From the NCBI GenBank assembly GCA_019873735.1, contig JAIOAQ010000015.1, positions 1 to 64,000 on the forward strand: DNA of 64,000 nucleotides, read 5' to 3'. Within the stretch, counting starts at the first letter, position 1. Every line of letters begins with the position of its first letter. The position numbers and the translations under genes were made by a program. This DNA comes from Chloroflexota bacterium. Lineage in GTDB: Bacteria > Chloroflexota > Anaerolineae > Anaerolineales > Villigracilaceae. The notes below the pieces were generated by a model. That model searched no databases. It worked only from the letters and a program-made list of their open reading frames with translations, and was not told the DNA's origin. This document shows, in pieces, positions 38,753 through 48,528 of the stretch.

Positions 38753-39165
38753 CCGGCGTAAATCAGGTTGGGATTGGCAATGCCGTTGCGCGTTTGCAAA
38801 TAATAGACGCTGACGCCATAGTAGCGCGCAATCCGGCTGAGCGTATCGCCCCGGCAAACGACATAATAGTAGCCGTAATACTCGCTGTACATCGGCCCAC
38901 AGGGAGATGTGGGAGGCGGTACATACGCGCCGGGGATGGTCAGCACTTGACCCGGATAGATATAATACCCTACCCAGGGATTGGCCTCATACAATGCGGC
39001 GAGCGTCACGCCGCAGCGCCGGGCAATCTTGGCCATCCAATCCCCCGGCTGAACAACATACGTGCTGCCACAGTAGCCGCCTGCCTCAACCGGGCGGGGA
39101 GCCGCCAGCGAGACGGCCAGCAGAGCAATCACCAGTGCCGCCTGAAGCATACGTTTTGCAAACAT
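38734..39165 (-). CDS. Secreted protein with two LysM domains
   Basis: Signal peptide; YVVQPGDWMAKIARRCGVTLAALYEANPWV and YVVCRGDTLSRIARYYGVSVYYLQTRNGI. Confidence 0.9.
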   Translation of the reverse strand: MFAKRMLQAALVIALLAVSLAAPRPVEAGGYCGSTYVVQPGDWMAKIARRCGVTLAALYEANPWVGYYIYPGQVLTIPGAYVPPPTSPCGPMYSEYYGYYYVVCRGDTLSRIARYYGVSVYYLQTRNGIANPNLIYAGQFIWP

Positions 39166-39449
39166 TGCTCATCCTCCTGAAAGAAAAAGAACGTAACCAT
39201 CTACCCTTTTGAACAAGATGGACAGGGCGGGCAGAACAAATGATTGAGGTACACAAAAAATCCTGTTCATCCTGTACATCCTGTTTCATACGCTGCATTT
39301 GCCGCGTTTATCTTGGAAAAGGGCATCTTCGGGTAGGCAGTTACAAAAGAACGCTGAAATCATTGTACAACGGCAGAAAACAAATTTCTAGCACGAATTT
39401 CCCCCCAAATTTGACTTGCATCGCCCCCATCGGCTAAAACGCCGGTCTG

Positions 39450-40676
39450 TCACGTCTGCGAGGGACGGCCGGCTCTTAAGAACAACAGAAAACCCAGCAG
39501 GCGCAGGCCGGCGCTCACCCACAAGGTGCCGCCCAGGCCAATCGAATCTGCCAGCGCCGTGCCGAGCAGAGGGGCGACAACAGTAGAGAGGTATTGCATG
39601 GACTGCGCCAGCGAAACAAAGGTGGCGCTGTATTCCTGAGTAACCGTCCTCATCAGTTCGTCAAAAAAGACCAGGTCCAGGCCGGCCTGGAACAAACCGG
39701 CGACGCCGGCAAAGATCACCACGACTTGAATCCGGGTTGTGGTGGCTACCAGCGCCGGATAAAAGGCCATGCCCAGCGTGGTGGCCAAAAGGACAAAACG
39801 CCCGCCGCGTCGCCGCGAAACCCACGGCCACAGGAAATACCCGACCAGCATAATGAGCGTCAGAGTCATGTTGATAGTGCCGATTTGAGAGTCGGAGGCC
39901 TTCACTTCGCGGACAAAATAAAGCGGGAAGACCGGCGCGGTCAGCGAAATCGCCGAAAGGTAAACAAAGCGCTTGAAAGCAAAGGTTGCAAAGGCAGGAT
40001 TGCCGCGCAGCAGCACAAGGTAATTCCGGGCCACCTCCCACGCGGATTTGGCGGTAGCCAGCGGGGGCGGAGTCTGATCCGGCAGGGTGATGCGGCTGGA
40101 GAAATAGAAACTGATCAGTCCGCCCAGCGAAAGTCCGAGAAACATGTAAGCGTAATTGAACGGGAAGGCTACCCGATCGATCAAACGCGTGACGATAAAT
40201 GTCCCGATGACGTTTGTCAATCCAAAAATTGCCCAGCGGCGCGAAAGCAGGGCATAACGGCCTTCAGGCCCGGCGACCGCGTTCATAACAACCGAAAAGG
40301 CAACCGCCAGCGCGGTTTGCGGCAGGGTGGCAAAGGCCCAAATGAGCAGGGTGGAGGTGACCAGCAGGCCGCGCGGCAAAAAGAAGGTCAGCAGGCCGGT
40401 CAGCGCATAGCAGGAAATGACCATCAAACGGGACAGGCTGAACCAGGGGACAATCTTGCGCCGGGTTTGAAGGAAGCGCCCTACTACAAGGGCGAGGATG
40501 AGACCGGTTACGCCCGGCATGGACGAAAGCAGACCTACCTGAAAACTGCTGGCGCCCAGCCGCGCCAGGAAAACCGGCAAGAAAGGCGCGGCGACATTCG
40601 AAATGCTTACGCCGATGGCGTCAATCTGAACATTACGAAAATTGCGCTTTTGGATCGAGAGAGAGGTTTCTTTCAT
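39450..40676 (-). CDS. MFS transporter
   Basis: FLPVFLARLGASSFQVGLLSSMPGVTGLI, about 12 TM. Confidence 0.85.
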   Translation of the reverse strand: MKETSLSIQKRNFRNVQIDAIGVSISNVAAPFLPVFLARLGASSFQVGLLSSMPGVTGLILALVVGRFLQTRRKIVPWFSLSRLMVISCYALTGLLTFFLPRGLLVTSTLLIWAFATLPQTALAVAFSVVMNAVAGPEGRYALLSRRWAIFGLTNVIGTFIVTRLIDRVAFPFNYAYMFLGLSLGGLISFYFSSRITLPDQTPPPLATAKSAWEVARNYLVLLRGNPAFATFAFKRFVYLSAISLTAPVFPLYFVREVKASDSQIGTINMTLTLIMLVGYFLWPWVSRRRGGRFVLLATTLGMAFYPALVATTTRIQVVVIFAGVAGLFQAGLDLVFFDELMRTVTQEYSATFVSLAQSMQYLSTVVAPLLGTALADSIGLGGTLWVSAGLRLLGFLLFLRAGRPSQT

Positions 40677-41365
40677 GCAGCATCCAGCGGCAAGAGAAGG
40701 CTTAACCAGGAGGGCAACTGGCGGAACAAGTCGGACATCACGGCCTGCGTGCGCTGTTCAAAGAGGATCATATTCCCATAGGCTTCTCCGCCGCTTTCGC
40801 CCACCAGATCGGTAACTGCACGCAAAATCAGGCAACGGACGCCATTTCTCTGCGCCACCCAGGCCAGGGCGCCCGATTCCCAATCCGCGGCAACGGCATC
40901 ATATTTCTGGACGAGGGCAGGGACATCCTGCGCGACGATATCTCTATCGGCAGAAAGCAGGCGGCCGCACATGACCGAAGAGGGCAGGCCGGCACCCAAC
41001 CAGGAAAGATCAAGGCGGGTGGTGTAGTGGGCAATGGCCTCGTCGCTGCTGCCCATCTGCTCCAAAATGTCGTAGACGATGGTCTCTTCGGCCAGAATGA
41101 CGCGCCCCACCCGAATCCGCCCCTTTATCCCTCCGCAAGTGCCCAGATTGATCAACACATCGGGCTGAAAGCGGTCAATCGCGTACTGGGCGCTGGCCGC
41201 GGCGGAAATTTTCCCCCAGCCTCCCTGAAACAGCCTGAGGCGCCTGCCCTCCAGGTCCAATTCGGCAAATTCACCGAAAGGGGATGGCCGGAGAGAAAGC
41301 CCGGGATAAAGCGTCTTAACTGCACGCCATTCAGCATCGGCGCTGATGATGACGGTGATATTCAT
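40673..41365 (-). CDS. 5'-methylthioadenosine/SAH nucleosidase-like phosphorylase-superfamily protein
   Basis: VIISADAEWRAVKTLYP, LINLGTCGGIKGRIRVGRVILAEETIVYD, DAVAADWESGALAWVAQRNGVRCLILRAVTD; start set at MNITVI. Confidence 0.85.
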   Translation of the reverse strand: MNITVIISADAEWRAVKTLYPGLSLRPSPFGEFAELDLEGRRLRLFQGGWGKISAAASAQYAIDRFQPDVLINLGTCGGIKGRIRVGRVILAEETIVYDILEQMGSSDEAIAHYTTRLDLSWLGAGLPSSVMCGRLLSADRDIVAQDVPALVQKYDAVAADWESGALAWVAQRNGVRCLILRAVTDLVGESGGEAYGNMILFEQRTQAVMSDLFRQLPSWLSLLLPLDAA

Positions 41366-41375
41366 AATTCCCCGA

Positions 41376-41864
41376 CTAACCTGCAAATCCCGGCGACGAC
41401 AGATAATCCAGGAGAAATTGCAAGGCGGCCTGCGCAGATGACTGTTTGTTGGCGCGCCGGTCGCCCTGCCAGATAAAGTGACGCGCCCAGTCGCCATCTG
41501 TGGCCGAGAGACCAATCCAGGTGGTGCCAACCGGTTTGCCGGGCAGGCCGCCAGACGGGCCGGCAATGCCGCTTACGCTGACAGCCAGGTTGGCGCCCAG
41601 GGCAGTCCGCACGCCGCGCGCCATCTCAATCGCCGTTTCGCGGCTGACTGCCCCGTAGCGGCGCAAGGTATCCCACGAGACATGCAAAAGCGCCACCTTG
41701 GCTTCATAGGCATAGGCCACCACTCCGCCCACAAAGTAATCCGATGAGCCGGGGATGTCGGTAATTCGATCGGCAATCAATCCGCCGGTACACGATTCGG
41801 CCACGGCCAGTTTCCAGCCGCGAGCGCGCAGCAACTCGCCCAAATGACGTTCCAGGTCTTCCAT
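41376..41864 (-). CDS. CinA-family nicotinamide-nucleotide amidohydrolase (C-terminal-domain type)
   Basis: LAVAESCTGGLIADRITDIPGSSDYFVGGVVAYAYEAKVALLHV, VSVSGIAGPSGGLPGKPVGTTWIGL. Confidence 0.92.
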   Translation of the reverse strand: MEDLERHLGELLRARGWKLAVAESCTGGLIADRITDIPGSSDYFVGGVVAYAYEAKVALLHVSWDTLRRYGAVSRETAIEMARGVRTALGANLAVSVSGIAGPSGGLPGKPVGTTWIGLSATDGDWARHFIWQGDRRANKQSSAQAALQFLLDYLSSPGFAG

Positions 41865-41990
41865 ACGCCAGCACGCACCTCTTTATATCAAGATAGTCGA
41901 ATGTTACCACCAAACAAGCCAAACGTAAAAAAGCAGACCCTCTCGCGGCGGGGAGGATCTGCGTCATCACCTGAAGAACTTGTCTGGGGG

Positions 41991-42308
41991 TTACCCCGCA
42001 AGATCGGAACTTATGCTGTTGAAAATGTCCTGCATTTGAGGGCCAAGCAAAACGCCCGCGATGGCGTTGATAATGGCCAGCAAAATGGTCAGGCCGCCAA
42101 GGACAATGCCCACAATGGCAAGCGTCCGCTGGGAAGATTTTATTCCCAACACGCCCAGGATGACGGCAACAATGCCCAGCGGAAGGCCGCAAATAGGCAG
42201 CAGCCAGCCGCACAGGTTGAGCACGCCTACCACCAGGGAGGCAATTGCCAGGCCTTTTTTGTCACCGGCCGGCGGCGGCGAGGCTTCGGGTATCGAATAA
42301 TCTTGCAT
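41991..42308 (-). CDS. Small DUF4190-like membrane protein
   Basis: KKGLAIASLVVGVLNLCGWLLPICGLPLGIVAVILGVLGIKSSQRTLAIVGIVLGGLTIL; start set at MQDYSIPE. Confidence 0.75.
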   Translation of the reverse strand: MQDYSIPEASPPPAGDKKGLAIASLVVGVLNLCGWLLPICGLPLGIVAVILGVLGIKSSQRTLAIVGIVLGGLTILLAIINAIAGVLLGPQMQDIFNSISSDLAG

Positions 42309-42435
42309 CAAAACCTCCTTAACGCTATGAGAAAAAGGCTTCAGGTGACAAAAGTAGTATAGCACAACCCAGACTTGTAAACCTATCCTCTGACCGTACT
42401 ATATCTGCGCGGAGCGTGTTAAAATATTTCCCTGT

Positions 42436-44295
42436 ATGGAACTCTCTGAACATCTACGGGGTGTCCTGGCGACCTTGCCCGCCAAGCCCGGCTGTTATCT
42501 GATGAAAAATGCCGAGGGGACAATTATCTATGTGGGCAAGGCGGTTAACCTGAAAAATCGCGTCCGCTCCTATTTTCATGCAGACGCCAGTCACGACCAG
42601 AAAACCCGGCGGCTGGTACGCGAGATTGCCGATATTGAATGGATCGTAGTCGGCTCGGAACTCGAAGCGCTCATCCTGGAGATGAACCTGATCAAGCGAC
42701 ACCGGCCGCCCTACAACGTCCGCCTGAAAGACGACAAGCGCTATCCCTACATCAAAATTCACTGGCAGGAGCCTTTCCCCAAAGTGACCGTCACGCGCCT
42801 GATGCAGGAAGACGGGGCGCGCTACTTTGGGCCATATACCTCCGCCTGGAGCGTGCACCAGACGCTGGACGTCTTGCGGCGGGTTTTCCCCTATCTCACC
42901 TGCGACCGCGAGATTACCGGCAAAGACCAGCGCCCCTGCCTGTATTACGATATCAAACTCTGCCTGGGACCGTGTATTGGCGCAGTCAACCAGGAACAGT
43001 ACCGCCAGATGATTGCCGATTTACAGGAGTTTTTAGACGGTCACGCCGACCCGATTCTTCTGCGGGTGCAGGCCGAGATGGAGCGGGCGGCCGAAGAACT
43101 TCAGTTCGAACGCGCGGCCGCTCTGCGCGACAAAATCAAGGCCCTGAAAAACATCGTCGAACGGCAAAAAGTGGTCTTCCCCTCAGATTACCTGGACTCG
43201 GACGTGCTGGCGCTGGCGCGCAGCGATGGGGAGGCCTGTGTGCAGGTCTTCTTCATCCGGGGCGGGAAACTCATCGGCCGCGAATACTTTGTTCTGGAAG
43301 GCACAGAAGACGCGCCGGATGCAAACGTCCTGGCTCAATTCGTCAAACAGTTTTACGCCGAAGCCGCGCAGGTGCCGCCGCAATTGATGCTGCCTGAAGA
43401 AATCGAAGAGGCCCACATCATCCAGCAATGGCTGAAAGGGCGGCGGGGCGGCGAGAAAGTGGAAATCTTTGTCCCGCGCGCCGGCCAGCCGCAAGAACTG
43501 GTGCAGATGGCTGCCGAAAACGCCGCCGAGACGCTGAATGCCCTGCGCGCCCAATGGCAAGCCGATACACACCGCCAGGAGCAGGCACTGGCCGAGTTGC
43601 AGGCGGCGCTGGGTCTGGCCGGCCCTCCCAATCGGATAGAATGCTACGATATTTCGAATACCCAGGGGACGGCCTCCGTCGGCTCGATGGTCGTCTTTTC
43701 GCAAGGCGTGCCGGATAAAAAAATGTATCGGCGCTTCAACATCGAGACGGTCAACCAGCCGGACGATTTTGCCTCGATGGAGGAGGTGCTGACGCGCCGC
43801 TTCCGCCGCTGGCTGGCGGCTCAGGAAAAGGAAGCAGACCCAGGGTCCAAGCCCGACCCGGCTTTTGCCTTCCTGCCGGATTTGCTCATCGTAGACGGCG
43901 GCAAAGGTCAACTCGGCCGCGCCGTCAAAGTGCTGGAAAAATTTGACCTGCTGGGCAAAGTGCCGGTTGTGGGACTGGCAAAACAAGAGGAAGAACTATT
44001 CCTGCCCAATCAATTGAAACCTTTGCTTCTGCCGCGCCATTCGCAGGGACTGTACCTTGTCCAGCGTATCCGGGACGAGGCACACCGCTTTGCCATTACA
44101 GCCCACCGGCAGCGACGCGGCAAACAGGGACTGGCTTCAACCCTGGACGCCATCCCAGGTGTTGGGCCGGCGCGGCGAAGGGCGCTCTTAAGACACTTCG
44201 GCTCTGTAGATAATATTAAAGCCGCAACGGTGGTAGAATTAGCCGCTGTTGTCCCCAAAGATGTGGCCGAGGCAGTAAAGGCATACCTGGAATGA
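42436..44295 (+). CDS. uvrC: Excinuclease ABC subunit C
   Basis: LPAKPGCYLMKNAEGTIIYVGKAVNLKNRVRSYF (GIY-YIG), IECYDISNTQGTASVGSMVVF, IVDGGKGQLGRA, C-terminal HhH. Confidence 0.97.
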   Translation: MELSEHLRGVLATLPAKPGCYLMKNAEGTIIYVGKAVNLKNRVRSYFHADASHDQKTRRLVREIADIEWIVVGSELEALILEMNLIKRHRPPYNVRLKDDKRYPYIKIHWQEPFPKVTVTRLMQEDGARYFGPYTSAWSVHQTLDVLRRVFPYLTCDREITGKDQRPCLYYDIKLCLGPCIGAVNQEQYRQMIADLQEFLDGHADPILLRVQAEMERAAEELQFERAAALRDKIKALKNIVERQKVVFPSDYLDSDVLALARSDGEACVQVFFIRGGKLIGREYFVLEGTEDAPDANVLAQFVKQFYAEAAQVPPQLMLPEEIEEAHIIQQWLKGRRGGEKVEIFVPRAGQPQELVQMAAENAAETLNALRAQWQADTHRQEQALAELQAALGLAGPPNRIECYDISNTQGTASVGSMVVFSQGVPDKKMYRRFNIETVNQPDDFASMEEVLTRRFRRWLAAQEKEADPGSKPDPAFAFLPDLLIVDGGKGQLGRAVKVLEKFDLLGKVPVVGLAKQEEELFLPNQLKPLLLPRHSQGLYLVQRIRDEAHRFAITAHRQRRGKQGLASTLDAIPGVGPARRRALLRHFGSVDNIKAATVVELAAVVPKDVAEAVKAYLE

Positions 44296-44675
44296 AATTA
44301 ATCTGGATTGTTGACGACGATGAGGAGATGATCAAAGCCGTGCAGTTGATGTTAAAACTGCTTGGCTATCAAACGACCTATTACCTCGGAGCACGCCCGG
44401 CTGCCCTGGCCCTGCTAAACGGAGAGCGGCCGGACTTGATGATTCTGGACATCAACATGCCAGAGGTTTCCGGCCTGGACCTGCTGGAGTTTATTCGCCG
44501 GCGAAAAGAATGGAAAGACTTGCCGGTGATCATGCTTTCAACCGAGGCCGCCGACATCACCGTTGACCGCGCCATGGAATTGGGGGCAGATGCCTACACA
44601 TCCAAGCCGGTAACCATCGAAGAATTGGAACGGGCAATCAAAACAGCATTTCAAAAACACGCCATTTCTTCTTAA
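44292..44675 (+). CDS. CheY-like single-domain response regulator
   Basis: IWIVDDDEEMIKAVQLML...LMILDINMPEVSGLDLLEFIR...VIMLSTEA...GADAYTSKPV; ATGA overlap with uvrC. Confidence 0.93.
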   Translation: MKLIWIVDDDEEMIKAVQLMLKLLGYQTTYYLGARPAALALLNGERPDLMILDINMPEVSGLDLLEFIRRRKEWKDLPVIMLSTEAADITVDRAMELGADAYTSKPVTIEELERAIKTAFQKHAISS

Positions 44676-44691
44676 ATTCACGAGAAACGCC

Positions 44692-44814
44692 ATGTCGCGA
44701 GCCAAGTCATCTTCCAACAAACGCGCAATGCGTCAACAGCGCGCAGTTCAAGTAGCAATCGTGGTGATGTCCATTATCATCATCCTTTCAATGCTCTTGA
44801 CTCAGTGCAATTAA
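44692..44814 (+). CDS. 40-aa basic, single-TM small protein
   Basis: Manual translation MSRAKSSSNKRAMRQQRAVQVAIVVMSIIIILSMLLTQCN; in register between the CheY-like gene and the sulfatase-like gene; below the ORF-track length cutoff. Confidence 0.5.
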   Translation: MSRAKSSSNKRAMRQQRAVQVAIVVMSIIIILSMLLTQCN

Positions 44815-44833
44815 CCCCAGCATTTGCCCCAAG

Positions 44834-46354
44834 ATGAAAATCAAAAAGATCATTTCAAGCACGCCTTTGTACGTCGTTTTTCTGGCGCTTTATCCTGTGC
44901 TTGCCTATCTGGCCTGGAATATCCGCGAGGTGGATACCCGGCTGCTTTATCGTCCCTTGTTGATTTCGCTTTTGTTCTCCGGCATCATTCTTGGGCTGAT
45001 GCAGCGGGCAATCAAGGACTGGCAAAAGGCCGGCCTTTTCACCGCCCTGATTCAGTTCATCTTCTTTACCTACGGACACATCAAAAACGGACTGGATTCG
45101 CTGCCCTGGCCGGCAGCCAAAAGCGTCTGGCACATTGTGCTTGTACTGCTCTCGGCCGGTTTGCTGATCGGCATCGGGCGTGTCATCAAGAGAGCGCGCC
45201 GTCCGGCGTTGGCCACACAGATATTAAACGCGGTTGGGCTGGTGCTGCTGATTGGGCCGCTTTCCACCCTGCTGACACGACCTGCCGTCCAGCCGCGAGC
45301 CGCCCCTGAAAACACAGCCCCCATTGCCGAGAGCGGAACATATCCGGATATCTACTACATCATTCTGGACGGTTACAGCCGGCAAGATACCCTCCAATCC
45401 CTTGGGTACGATAACAGCGCCTTCCGCGATGAACTGGAGCAGATGGGCTTTTACATTGCAACCTGCAGCCGCAGCAATTACCGCAATACCCTGCTCTCGC
45501 TCTCTTCCAGCCTGAACATGAATTACATCTGGCGCGCCGTTCCCAATCAGGGAGTGGCCGATAAAAATCTACAGCCGGTATATGCTTCCCTGCTGGATAA
45601 CCGCGTCCGCCGCGAATTGAAAGAGCGGGGTTATACGGTCATTGCCTTTGAGACCGGCTTTGAATGGGATGAGTGGCGGGACGCGGATCTCTACCTAAAA
45701 ATGCACGATAATCCCTTCACGGCACCCTGGCTGCAGCCCTTTGAATACGGCCTGATGCAGACCACAGCCCTTAATCCGCTGCTTGAAAGCGGCCTGCTGG
45801 CAAAAGAACGTTTCATTGCGCATTACCGGCGCGTCTTGTTCACCTTTGAACAACTGCCATTGCTGACTTCGGTGCCCGGGCCGAAGTTCGTGTTTGCCCA
45901 TATCATCGTCCCTCACGCCCCTTTCATGTTCCTGCCAGACGGATCCATCAACCCGGATACACGCTACTATATCTCCCCCGCAGGCGTAGGAAACACCAGA
46001 GAACTGGAAATTCAGGGCTATCTCAACAACATCCAGTTTGTAGACGCACAATTTCCGGCGGTGCTGAAAGCCATTCTTGCAAACAGCGCCCAACCGCCCG
46101 TGATCATCGTTCAGGGAGATCACGGTCTGGTGGCAGAGGCTCAAAAATACAACATCCTGAACGCTTATTACCTGCCCGGCGGCGGAGAACAGGTACTCTA
46201 TCCCACCATCACCCCGGTCAATACATTTCGGGTGATTCTCAACCAGTACCTGGGCGGCAATTACGACCTGCTGAGAGACGCAAGCATTGACGCGGACCGC
46301 GGCAACCCGTTCTGGAAGAAGAACGTCCGTCCTTACCCCGCAAACTGCCCGTAG
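44834..46354 (+). CDS. Membrane-anchored sulfatase-like hydrolase/transferase
   Basis: N-terminal TM block; DIYYIILDGYSRQDTLQSLGYDNSAFRDELEQMGFYIA; FVFAHIIVPHAPF; IIVQGDHGL. Confidence 0.8.
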   Translation: MKIKKIISSTPLYVVFLALYPVLAYLAWNIREVDTRLLYRPLLISLLFSGIILGLMQRAIKDWQKAGLFTALIQFIFFTYGHIKNGLDSLPWPAAKSVWHIVLVLLSAGLLIGIGRVIKRARRPALATQILNAVGLVLLIGPLSTLLTRPAVQPRAAPENTAPIAESGTYPDIYYIILDGYSRQDTLQSLGYDNSAFRDELEQMGFYIATCSRSNYRNTLLSLSSSLNMNYIWRAVPNQGVADKNLQPVYASLLDNRVRRELKERGYTVIAFETGFEWDEWRDADLYLKMHDNPFTAPWLQPFEYGLMQTTALNPLLESGLLAKERFIAHYRRVLFTFEQLPLLTSVPGPKFVFAHIIVPHAPFMFLPDGSINPDTRYYISPAGVGNTRELEIQGYLNNIQFVDAQFPAVLKAILANSAQPPVIIVQGDHGLVAEAQKYNILNAYYLPGGGEQVLYPTITPVNTFRVILNQYLGGNYDLLRDASIDADRGNPFWKKNVRPYPANCP

Positions 46355-46369
46355 TGGTATAATTCAACA

Positions 46370-46394
46370 ACGCGGCCCCAAGAGCCGCGTTTTA
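46370..46394 (+). terminator. Hairpin plus T-run between the sulfatase-like gene and prfA (terminator or prfA leader attenuator)
   Basis: acgcggc cccaaga gccgcgt tttat; TATAAT at 46358-46363 lies just upstream. Confidence 0.6.
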
Positions 46395-46416
46395 TATCTT
46401 CTCTCGTCAGGAAACT

Positions 46417-47499
46417 ATGCTCGAAAAACTTGCTGCAATAGAAGAACATTTTGAAGAACTGGGCCGTGAACTGGAGCGGGTGGGAAACGACTACCAACGC
46501 GCCGCCGAAATTAACAAAGAACGCAGCGACCTGGAAGCCATTATTACCAAAACGCGCGAGTACCGCAATGCCCTTAAGCGGCTGGACGAAGCGCGCCAAC
46601 TGCTCGACAGCGAGGAAAACGATGCTGAATTGCGCCTGCTGGCCGAGAGCGAAATCGAAGAACTGAAACCTCAAATTGAAAATCTTGAGGCCGAACTGCG
46701 CGCTATGCTCGTCCCCAAAGACCCGCGCGACGAGAAAAACGTCATCGTCGAAATCCGCGCCGGCACAGGCGGAGACGAAGCCGCCCTGTTTGCTGCCGAC
46801 CTTTTCCGTATGTACACACGCTACGCCGAACGCCAGGGCTGGAAAGCGGAAATCCTCTCCGAAAACGCCATCGGCATTGGCGGGTATAAGGAAGTCATTT
46901 TCGAAATCAAGGGCCGCGGCGCCTATTCCAAACTAAAATACGAATCGGGCGTGCACCGCGTCCAGCGCGTCCCCGTCACCGAATCGTCCGGGCGCATTCA
47001 CACCTCCACCGCCACAGTAGCCGTCCTGGCCGAAGTAGACGAAGTGGATATTGACATTCCCGAATCCGACATCGAGATTGAAGTCTACCGCTCATCGGGC
47101 GCAGGCGGCCAGAACGTGCAAAAAAACTCCACCGCCGTCCGCCTGTATCACAAGCCAACCGGCATGGTGGTGACCTGCCAGGATGAACGCTCGCAACTCC
47201 AAAACAAACTCCGCGCCATGTCCATCCTGCGCGCCCGCCTGTACGAAATCGAGGAAGAAAAACGCCGCAGCGCCCTGGAAGCCGACCGCCGTTCACAAGT
47301 TGGCACAGGGGAGCGCGCCGAAAAAATTCGCACCTACAACTACCCGCAAAACCGCGTCACCGACCACCGCATTGGCATTTCTTCATACAACCTGCCGGCA
47401 GTAATGGATGGCGACATCGAAGAATTCATCACCGAACTGGCCACCCGCGACCAGGCCGAACGTCTAGCCTCCAGCGGATTGGATGATGAAGACAAATAG
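46417..47499 (+). CDS. prfA: Peptide chain release factor 1
   Basis: [52 protein letters not shown]; the Q-containing GGQ loop is present; PVT-type anticodon motif. Confidence 0.96.
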   Translation: MLEKLAAIEEHFEELGRELERVGNDYQRAAEINKERSDLEAIITKTREYRNALKRLDEARQLLDSEENDAELRLLAESEIEELKPQIENLEAELRAMLVPKDPRDEKNVIVEIRAGTGGDEAALFAADLFRMYTRYAERQGWKAEILSENAIGIGGYKEVIFEIKGRGAYSKLKYESGVHRVQRVPVTESSGRIHTSTATVAVLAEVDEVDIDIPESDIEIEVYRSSGAGGQNVQKNSTAVRLYHKPTGMVVTCQDERSQLQNKLRAMSILRARLYEIEEEKRRSALEADRRSQVGTGERAEKIRTYNYPQNRVTDHRIGISSYNLPAVMDGDIEEFITELATRDQAERLASSGLDDEDK

Positions 47500-48382
47500 G
47501 CAAACGGTTGCCGCCGTTCTGAAGAGCCTGACAGCAAAATTGACCGATATCAGCGACACCCCCGCGCTGGATATGCAGGTCTTGTTGGCGCACGTGACCG
47601 GCAAACCCCGCACCTGGCTGCTAGCCCACCCCGAGACGGTTCTAACGGAACCCGAACTGGCCGCCGTTAAAGAGGCCATCACCCATCTCCAGCAAGGGAT
47701 ACCGCTGCCCTACGTGCTTGGGCATTGGGAATTCTTTGGGCTGGACTTCCTGGTCACCCCCGACACCCTCATCCCGCGTCCTGAAACCGAGTTGTTGGTC
47801 GAACGCGCCCTGCACTGGCTGCAGGCCGCGCCCCACCGCCGCAGCCTGGCCGACGTCGGCACCGGCAGCGGCTGTATTGCCATCTCGCTGGCAAAGCACA
47901 TCCCCGATCTATGGGCAGTGGCCACCGACCTGTCTCTGCCGGCCCTGAAAGTCGCACGAAAAAACGCCTATTATCATGAAGTGCAAACGAGAATCGACTT
48001 CCTGCAATGCGACCTGCTGCCGCCGCACAGCAATTATCTGGCTACACGAAACCACTTCGACCTGATTTGCGCCAACCTGCCCTACATCCCATCCTCCACC
48101 CTGCACCAACTGCCGATCTACGGACGCGAGCCATCCCTGGCGCTGGACGGCGGCGCAGACGGCCTCGACCTGATCCGCCGCCTGCTGAAGATTGCCCCAG
48201 AATGGCTGGCGCCGGGCGGCGCAATCTTCCTGGAAATTGAGGCCTCGCAGGGAGCCGCCGTGCTCAGCCTGGCATACGATACTTTCAACCAGGCGCGCAT
48301 CCGCCTGGAAAAAGACCTCACCGGCAGCGACCGCCTGGTCTGCATCCAAACCGTCGGCGGGAACGGCCTGAACATGGAGTAG
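47483..48382 (+). CDS. prmC: Protein-(glutamine-N5) methyltransferase, release-factor specific
   Basis: [47 protein letters not shown]; follows and overlaps prfA. Confidence 0.95.
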   Translation: MMKTNRQTVAAVLKSLTAKLTDISDTPALDMQVLLAHVTGKPRTWLLAHPETVLTEPELAAVKEAITHLQQGIPLPYVLGHWEFFGLDFLVTPDTLIPRPETELLVERALHWLQAAPHRRSLADVGTGSGCIAISLAKHIPDLWAVATDLSLPALKVARKNAYYHEVQTRIDFLQCDLLPPHSNYLATRNHFDLICANLPYIPSSTLHQLPIYGREPSLALDGGADGLDLIRRLLKIAPEWLAPGGAIFLEIEASQGAAVLSLAYDTFNQARIRLEKDLTGSDRLVCIQTVGGNGLNME

Positions 48383-48465
48383 ATCAATTTCTAACCGGAT
48401 TCTTAACCCATCATCAGGCTCCACTTAACTTAAACTGTATAATTGAAACTGCATTCTCCTTATGC

Positions 48466-48502
48466 AAACCTCGCGCAGAACCAAGTCGGCTGCGCGAGGT
48501 TT
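48466..48502. terminator. Bidirectional terminator hairpin between convergent prmC and tsaD
   Basis: aaacctcgcgcag aaccaagtcgg ctgcgcgaggttt. Confidence 0.8.
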
Positions 48503-48528
48503 GGGCTTTAATATCTGCTCAACGGCCT

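Noticed and set aside
39594-40781. 395-aa plus-strand ORF
   Set aside because: Antisense to the MFS gene; charged low-complexity mirror frame.
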